From: Lasiosphaeris hirsuta
Lineage: Eukaryota > Ascomycota > Sordariomycetes > Sordariales > Lasiosphaeriaceae
Direction: 5' to 3'
NCBI GenBank assembly: GCA_030549175.1
Contig: JAUKUA010000001.1
Coordinates: 6,944,001-7,008,000, forward strand
Length of the DNA: 64,000 bases
Under the pieces are notes generated by a model. It worked only from the letters and a program-made list of their open reading frames with translations, was not told the DNA's origin and did not search any database. Shown piece by piece: positions 57,097 through 64,000 of the stretch. The stretch's first letter is position 1. Each line of letters opens with the position of its first letter. The position numbers and the translations under genes are program-made.

Positions 57097-57404
57097 TGCG
57101 AAAAGGGGGTTGGTTAGCCTGTTTGGCGTGACGGTTTACGATGCAAAAAGAGATACCAGCTTGTTACATAACAGTACATGAGAAGTGAGAAAGCGTCCTG
57201 GCAGCGTGTGCCATGTGACCGCGTGTTTGTTGTTATCTAGCCGCCCAGTGCCTCCGTCTGCATATTTTATTGTACAATGCCCCCGTGGCTCTAGCCCACC
57301 GGCTAGTGGATATCGTCGTGTAAAAAGCCAGAACTGCCTGTGATACGCCCATTTCCCCGCGCGCAACGCCTATTAGAATACCATTTATATGCGTCCCCGA
57401 TGCC
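57097..57404. other. Convergent 3' spacer between PPE1 and DUS2
   Basis: About 310 bp between converging stop codons; nothing else seen. Confidence 0.55.
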
Positions 57405-58849
57405 TCAGCCCGACTCCATTGTCCCGAATTGCCTGATGAGTTTGGGGTTGATTGGGCGTTCGTCGTACGGGATCGCCTTGTTGACGCCGAATGTCTTGTC
57501 CGTCTTCTTCTTCTTGTTGAGGGTCTCTTCCTCACCGCTCATCTTCCTCTTCTCGGGCGCCTTCTTTTCCCGCGCCTGCATCTCGCGCTGGTCCAGGCCC
57601 ATGAGCGCGTCGACGACCTTGGCCTTGTCCAGCAGCTCCTCACCCAGCCCCAGCTTCTCAACCAGCGGCGCGTAGCTCTTGCACGACATGAGCTCCTGGA
57701 AGCCGGGCGTCTTGCCGGGGATCATCTGCTGGATCATGAACTTGGTGTTCCCCCACTTGTTCTCCACCTCGACCGCGAAGCGCAGGTAGCGCCCGACGAC
57801 CTCTTCCCACGGGGCGAGCTTGACGCCGGCGGCGAAGCAGCTCGGGTTCTTCTCCGCCGCCGTCGCAATCATCGCCCCATCCACCCCATACTCCTCAACC
57901 AAGGCCTCCGCCTGCGTCCGCCCCGTCACATCCCCGTTCATCACGCACGCGACGCCCGCCTCCCGGCACACGTCGGCCACCACCTTCAGCTGGCCGCGGA
58001 TGGCCGGCTCGCGCGGCCGCATAGGCGTGGTGCGGCAGTGCACCGTCAGGCCGGTGATGCCGGTGGCGACGAGGCGGCGCACGAGGGCCACGGTCAGCTC
58101 CTGGGTCTCGAGCAGGCGGATCTTGACCGAGATGCCGACGCCAAACTCGGGCGCGATCTCGCGCACCAGCGCCTCGAGGATGGCCACCAGCGTGTCGGGC
58201 GTCTGCAGCAGCGCGGCGCCCATGCCGCCGCTCGTCGAGAAGGACTTGGGACACCCTGCGTTGACGTCGATGCCCGCCACGTCGCCCGCCACCAGCCGCG
58301 CCGCCGCCACCGCCCGCGCCGGGTCCGATGTGCCGATCTGGAACACCAGCCGCCCCACCTCGTGCACCGGGTCCAGGCGGTAGATGACGTTCTCGGCCGG
58401 CGCCGACGCCGGCTTGCTGTGGTTGTTGGAGGGCATGCGCGCCCACTCGAGCATGCCCGTGCGCGGGTTCGTGCGCCGCGTGGTGCCGATCAGCGCGCGG
58501 TCGACCGTCTCGGGGCCTGTGATGGGGAGTGTTAGTGACGGGATGGGTGGGGGGAAGGGACGGGGGAGGGGAAAGTACCCCAGACGAGGTCGGCACCGTA
58601 GTGCAGAGCGAGCAGCCGCGACGGGAGCTCGCCAGAGCGGACCATGGGCGCCAGCACCACTTTTCCGCGGTAGTCGACGCCGCGCGGCGGGATGGGGACT
58701 ATCGCGGGCGCGGGTGCGGGCGCGGGCGCGGGCTCGGGCATGGTGGTGGGCGCCGTGGGAATTGTGGAAGTTGCCATTTTGGCGGCGGCGAGCTGATTAG
58801 AAGGCGTCGTCATAATGGCTCGTTGCACCAGGTTGCGGAACCATTGCAT
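57405..58849 (-). CDS. DUS2: tRNA-dihydrouridine synthase 2
   Basis: Two exons: 58579..58849 and 57405..58516 with a 62-bp intron (460 residues). The ATG at 58849 (MQWFRNLVQ) is used; an in-frame Met 12 residues later (MTTPSN) is an alternative. The FMN enzyme reduces U20 of the tRNA D-loop to dihydrouridine. The barrel is recognisable: KVVLAPMVRSGELPSRLLAL, then VFQIGTSDP, GIDVNAGCPKSFS (catalytic C179), VKIRLL, GLTVHCRT, VMNGDV, GAMIATAAEKNPS. The N-terminus has an Ala/Pro repeat (EPAPAPAPAPA). The C-terminus is Lys-rich (KKKKTDK), probably tRNA-contacting or a nuclear signal. Confidence 0.94.
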
Positions 58850-59041
58850 TTATTTGGTGGTGGGGGAGGAGTTGCAGGAGGGGGGAACGAAAGGAAAGTA
58901 GAGAGCAGGAGAAAAAAAGAGTGTCCAATGTCTGGTCGCTGTCAAAATGCTAAAGTGTCCAAAATGCCGTGCAGGCAACAAAAATTCGGTCTTGGGGACG
59001 CGGGCCCAATTTCATGGGGCCCGCATCTGGCCGGAGTAACC

Positions 59042-60597
59042 CTAGCTCACGACATTTGACACCAACAGAGGCACGCAATAGGATGAGAATTTTATTTCAC
59101 ATGCTCGGATATCGCGGAGCCGACTGTTGACATCTTCTGGCAGCGAAGGCAGAGTATCGCTATTGCTATCGAGTTTCAAAACAAACCACTCCAGCTTCTC
59201 AGGTGTCTTCTGGATGAACCCGTCGACGAGCCGTACAAGGGCGCGCTCGCAGTTGTTTTCCTCCCCAATGTTACCAAAGTCGAGGCCGTGGATCCAGAGA
59301 GACCCGAGCGTTGGCGGGGTAACATCGCGAAGGCGGAGGTTACCCCAGTCTCCATCGATGTCGTTGGGGGGGATATTCTCGGCGTGAACCTCACCCAAGC
59401 AAAGCTTCCCAGGTGCTTATGATGGAATGAGAGCTCACCAAAACTTGTGGGGAAAACCTGACACCGAATGCCCGTTCCATGATTTTGTTAGTGGCCGCTG
59501 GGTTTAGGTTCCGACTGAATCCGCTCGTGATCGGCTGTGTGTATTTGATCCTTATTTCCGTCAGTTGGGGCGAAAGGTGGACTGTAGGGCTAGGTCTATG
59601 CCCTTGACCGAGACCGTCCGTGTCCCAAGAAGTCCAGCCGTCGGCCAGGCCGTCAGCCTCGTTGATCTTCCAAACTGTGGTGGCGGAAGATCCCCCGATG
59701 GTTGTACCATCCCGAAATACTTTGGGCGCTACCCTTGAAGTGCATTGAACCTGTCGAGGTAAGGAAACATTAACAAATTATCAGATGCTTAGGACAAGTA
59801 GGTGTTCAAAGTTTCTCAGTAGCGGGAGCTTCAAGTTGTCTTCCGAGACATCGCGGAAGTCGTCAAAGAGCCACCAACCCGACACTAGCTCTAAATTTTT
59901 TCAACGCGGGAATACTGCGCAGAGGGCTAGAGCCCATAAACATGGGCGTGTCTTCTGCATCGAAACTGGCACCGTATATCCGATCTAGATGTGAAGGTAA
60001 TGTAGTAGCTTCAACCAACAGGTCATCGAACCCACGTTGTGTTGTGATGATCAATCCCATGGTAAAGCTGAGCAGTAGGACAGAATGGAGGACGCGGTAC
60101 TTCGTATACACTCCAGCTGTTGGTCTGTCTGATGGCGTACAAATTTGATGCCCTGGGGTTGGAAAATGAAACATGCCGCAGGTGTAGCTTGTAATGGGAG
60201 AAGGTTCTCCGCCTGCTGTGGTTAACAACATGGTTGAGTTCCAGCTGAACACTAAAGTTACATAGCACAGGTGTCGGGGCCGCATCGTGAAGCTACCAAA
60301 GATTGGCGAAGGCATATATGTATTTAAATTGTATGTACTGGCCGACCAGTCGTGTGCACGATGCGCCTCACTTATTTTGAGGCAAGACAATAAAAACATA
60401 TTCTGTCGGTGCCACGGTCCAGATTGTGATTCCAACGACACAAGAGGAATGACTCGCTTGTAAGAGCCTGTTGGTAGACATTTACAAGTCATCCAGAAAA
60501 AGCGCATTAAACTCCTAAGAGTTGTAAAGTCAGTCGAAAACAGTAGAGAAAAGGTCAGAGAGGACTTCCTCGGACAACCCACGACATAGAAACACAA
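59042..60597 (-). pseudogene. Fragmented or poorly resolved gene, possibly a leucine-rich F-box-type protein
   Basis: Pieces of coding-like sequence on the minus strand lie in changing frames. One piece (60000 to 59880) reads GFDDLLVEATTLPSHL then SPLRSIPALKKFRAS. Right after it another frame gives FDDFRDVSEDNLKLPLLRNF up to a stop near 59780. A third open stretch (about 59740..59440) and a last one (59398 to 59042) read LRDVTPPTLGSLWIHGLDF and TPEKLEWFVLKLD. Spacing of Leu and repeated 'L-x-x-L/F' elements recalls fungal F-box/leucine-rich proteins, but no F-box is visible. I could not connect the pieces with good introns, so this is either a decayed gene or a multi-exon gene I cannot resolve. 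Confidence 0.35.
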
Positions 60598-63500
60598 AAC
60601 TCACCAGTCACCCCCTCCATGGATCCCTCGGATAGTTCATCAGCCCTCCCAAGCCGACACGCGGTATTAGCCGCTGCCTCGTCCGGACCGGCACCCTTTA
60701 TCGACTTGCTCGGCCCCGGCTCTCTGGCCGGTTGGTGTCCAGCTCCCGGCAGTCCAGTCTCAACTAAGTAACGAGGCACCCCTTAACCCCGGCGCTTTAC
60801 CGGGAAAGAAAAGGAGAAGAGGGCTCACATCAACACAACACGTACCACCAGGCCCGGGGAGGGGTTGGTTACTAATTATCCCCTGGGTGACAGACCACAT
60901 TCGACACCACCGCCGTAAGTGCAGTAACACCGCGTCCCGCGGCAAGCAGAGTCAACACGCACCCCGGCGTACCTTAACACCGACTCAACCAACCACGTTG
61001 CTCATCTCGAACCCACCTCACGGCGGCCGGTTTCACGTTTCACAACGCGAGTCGACATCTGGCGGTCCCACGTGAAGAAGCCCCGCTCCGGAGTGTTTCT
61101 GGGAGATGGGGGCTTCTGTAGGTTCCCGGCTCGTACCACCAGAACCTCGAGAGGTGGGTGGAGGGCGAGAGGCTGCCCGCGGGGCAGCACCCGAATCCGC
61201 CCCCCCCCAGCAGCGCCAGCAGGCTAGGGAAAAGGGGGGCGGGGATGTTTCCGTGGGCAGCGAGAGGAGGGGAGGGAGGGGATGTGATGAAGAGCCAAAC
61301 AAAGTGATAGCCGTTGTAGTTCCTCGCCCTTTTCCCCTTCAATCAATCAACTCTCCAACGGCAGGGAGAACCAGGAAAACCCAGCAGCCGATCCGGCGTT
61401 TCGAGATGCTCGTTAGGCCTGCAGCGAGATCGCCGTGCCCACCGCGCCCACCGCGCCCACCTGACCGACTTTTAAGGGTCCTGCGTTTGCTGATTGGCAT
61501 GCCGGCTGCAGCGCCAGTCACCCCCAGCAGTGCCAGTATTCTTGTCCAATGCTCTGTCCAATGTCCTGTCCGCCTGAGCAGTGTCAGGCGTGCAAACTCC
61601 ATTGGCGTTGGACCCGACGACCCTAACCCTTACCTCACCGCCTGCTGCGTTGAGCTAGTGGTATGGCAGGAAATTCCCAGCTCGAACATGGCCTCGACAT
61701 GGATTGACACTGTTTCGCGCAATCAATCCGTCCGAACCTATCCGGCAGTTGGTGCCCAGCACGGGGGATTTTCTTTGCTACTGTGGTTTTGTTTTCTCGC
61801 CAACACGCCTTCACTGCTGAGTGTGCCTGAGTGCCTGAGTGGCCGAGTTGCCGTGATGGTGGCTCGAAATTACGTAGCCCGTATTCTGTTGATTTCCACC
61901 CCCCTTCGTTTCTGCGTCGCTTTGCGGCTCCCTGCCCTCGCTGCCACCCACCAGACGCCAAGAGGTGGGAATCCTGCAAGTCTGCAGGCTCCGTGCCTTG
62001 GTCGCCCGTCGACTCCATCCCGAATGCCATCATATGGATCATATGAGTGCCTGCTGCGTCGCCGTGTGGACGAAGGTGTGTAGTGTTGGGCCGTATTGTC
62101 GAATGTTATGTACGCCGTCGTCATTGCCGCTGTTGGTGAGCGTATCCAGTTCATGCATTTCGACTGTTGACCTTCCGAGTTTCCGGCCCGCCAAGCGACA
62201 GGTCGAAAGCTGCTGCATTGTAGCAGACGGCGGCGGCGGCAGGCCGTGGGTGGCGTCGGCAAACCGGTATCAAAATGGTCGCCGTGGCTCAGGCGCACAG
62301 GGCAGGTGGGTAGGTGGGTTTTCCAATGCCCTGGTGCACTGCTTGCCTGTGGGCTGGCCTGTGAGCCTGCGGTGGGGACGGACGGATTCGCTGTGGCTCC
62401 TGTGGGTGCGCTGTGGGTGCGCTGTGGGTCCTGCCATCTCTACCCCAACCTGTGACGTAAGTGGCTTGCACACACCCGGCAAGTGGCAGGAGCCACCGAC
62501 GATGTGGAGTGGACAATGGGCAACAGAGAATTGGAATCTGCGAACCCTTCGATTTCTTCGATTTCTCCTGAGGGGGACGAACCGCGAAATCGAGAATACG
62601 GCACAGGGCCGCGCGGGCAACAAAGAACTCGGGCGGTGCAAGGGACCATATAGGCGACAAAATCCAGAATTCCAATGCAGTCGTCGATTGACCCTGTCGA
62701 TCTGCCCAGAAGCTCAAGCCACCACCTGAGAGACCTCTGGGGGCTGCTGGGACTGGGGCTAGGTGTTGAAGAGGTAAAAAGGACGGCAGACGCGGACTGG
62801 GGCCGGGTGGGAAACGGTGCGCCATGTACTGTGCAGCGCAACGAAGCAGGCTGCCGGTGTGCCGCCGCACACCCATCCTCCTCTCTCGCAGCCTACCAGC
62901 TTTCAAGCTTACCAGCTGCCTACCAAAGTGTCCAAGGACGCTGCCCAGTCAAGCCAGTCCCAGGATGGCTCGTGTTGGTCGCCAGACAAGGCAGGGAGGG
63001 AGCAATGCTGCGGGGAATGGAACCCAGACAGACCAGGCCTCAAGCGTTAGGTTGTCGAACCTTGCCTTGCGCCCGCTGACGCCCCGCCATCTGCCCTTGA
63101 GCCATCTTGTCCTCTGTTTCGCTGCCTGCCAGCTATACTAGCGTGCAACGCATGCCAACTGGTCGGTTTGACGTTTTGATGTTACTGGTAGGTCGCGGGC
63201 AGGATCCTTGTGTTTTGCCTCCCTCTAGGCCCTCGTATGGGTTAAGCTGATGACAGGGCCGATCTGGTATTGTCGTCGAGAAAATGCGGTGCGCTCGTGG
63301 GACGGCAATGTGTAAGGCGGGGGGGTAATATCCATGTCTTGCCGTCTGCTTGGCTGAGTCCTCATCTCAAAAACCTGGATTGGGCGCACCCAGACAGTGC
63401 CAATTCCGACGCGACACTCAGCGACGCAGCCCGCGTTCCTTGCAAAATACCCCTCTTCGCGGGATGCGAAAGTGAGAAAACCGTCCGCCACCACCCTAGC

Positions 63501-64000
63501 CCGCAGTGCCCGCCTGCTCACCTGGTCGCCTGGACTTTCGTTATGGGCTGCCATAGACCGCCGTGGGCTTTCAGGCCTGCAGAAGGCGAGCAAATAATCG
63601 GCGAGTATTATCTCTAGTTGCTATCTCGTACGGGCTAGCTGCATGCTGCATATGTGCGCGAAACCGACGAGGAGAGAGAGATGCCGCGCCGCCCAAGCTT
63701 CCCCGCAGTGCAAGGCACAAGACGGAGAAGCTCTCGGGCTGCCTTGCTCTGTCTTTGGCGTCTGTCGTCGGCTTGTCTCTGGGTGTCTGGCCATGGCAGC
63801 AGGGCAGCATGAATGGCATGCGGACGGTAACCGCACCTGTACTAGAGTAGTGTACGCGTAGATAAATACCAGCTGGTTGTTCGCCCGTGGTCTAGTTTCC
63901 GTGGCCCGTCTCTGGTTGGCGACTCTAGCACCGGGATGCATGATCTCAGATAATCCCGACAAATTCGGATACTAGATACTAACTAACTACACTACTCGAC
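60598..64000. other. Right end of the window, no gene supported
   Basis: About 3.4 kb of GC-rich DNA with overlapping open frames in several phases, the longest 325 codons at 61106..62083. None has recognisable domains, and composition is Pro/Arg/Gly-rich as expected from translating GC-rich non-coding DNA. Small direct repeats occur near 61437 (about 9 bp) and 62401 (about 11 bp). Confidence 0.45.

Noticed and set aside
57429..58535. 368-codon plus-strand open frame
   Set aside because: Antisense shadow of DUS2, produced by high GC at third codon positions.
61106..62083. 325-codon plus-strand open frame
   Set aside because: Pro/Arg/Gly-rich and motif-free, overlapping other open frames in GC-rich DNA; no intron or start context support.
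61965..62729. 254-codon plus-strand open frame
   Set aside because: Same GC-rich zone, no recognisable domain, starts without an ATG context that convinces.

Overview
The window looks like nuclear DNA from a filamentous ascomycete (Pezizomycotina, most likely a Sordariomycete). Genes lie on both strands and carry many short introns of about 40-110 bp. Their products belong to fungal families: a fungal Zn2Cys6 regulator, a FLC/TRP-like channel, HapC and Rrn3. Two decayed genes carry CpA-to-TpA-type nonsense changes of the kind left by repeat-induced point mutation (RIP). Species is not resolved. No bacterial, viral or CRISPR features were seen. I assembled all exon models by eye from splice signals and reading frame.

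Layout. 1-5.7 kb: the 5' part of an NTF2-like gene running off the left edge, and a small unassigned gene. 5.7-18.7 kb: a regulator/metabolism block with a C2H2+Zn2Cys6 transcription factor, an MFS transporter, a broken short-chain dehydrogenase (SDR) and an FAD-monooxygenase/acetoacetate-decarboxylase-like fusion. The SDR and the fusion are divergent and share a promoter region with three phased CCAAT boxes. 20-35.8 kb: housekeeping genes, namely a FYVE-RING protein, cytidine deaminase, a second SDR lacking the usual catalytic residues, RRN3, HapC/NF-YB, prefoldin subunit 2, Cmc2 and a TMEM14 protein. 35.8-45.4 kb: a gene-poor island with a decayed Gfd2-like nuclease gene, a tRNA-like relic, homopolymers and tandem repeats. 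45.4-58.9 kb: a large C2H2 protein, an intron-containing tRNA-Gly-like gene, a FLC-type channel with an apparent frameshift, protein phosphatase methylesterase 1 and tRNA-dihydrouridine synthase 2. 58.9-64 kb: fragments of a decayed or uncertain gene, then about 3.4 kb with no gene I can support.

How the genes work together. Most housekeeping genes are unrelated neighbours. The 5.7-18.7 kb block is the one place where regulator, transporter and oxidative enzymes sit together, and it may be a small catabolic or secondary-metabolite locus that has lost its SDR. The HapC gene encodes one subunit of the factor that binds CCAAT boxes such as those in that block.

The most unusual signal is splicing. 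Four of the 47 introns I could place begin with GC instead of GT, three of them with GCAAGT. Each is required to restore a known domain or family motif. Two interrupt the DNA-binding region of the transcription factor and one lies in RRN3.
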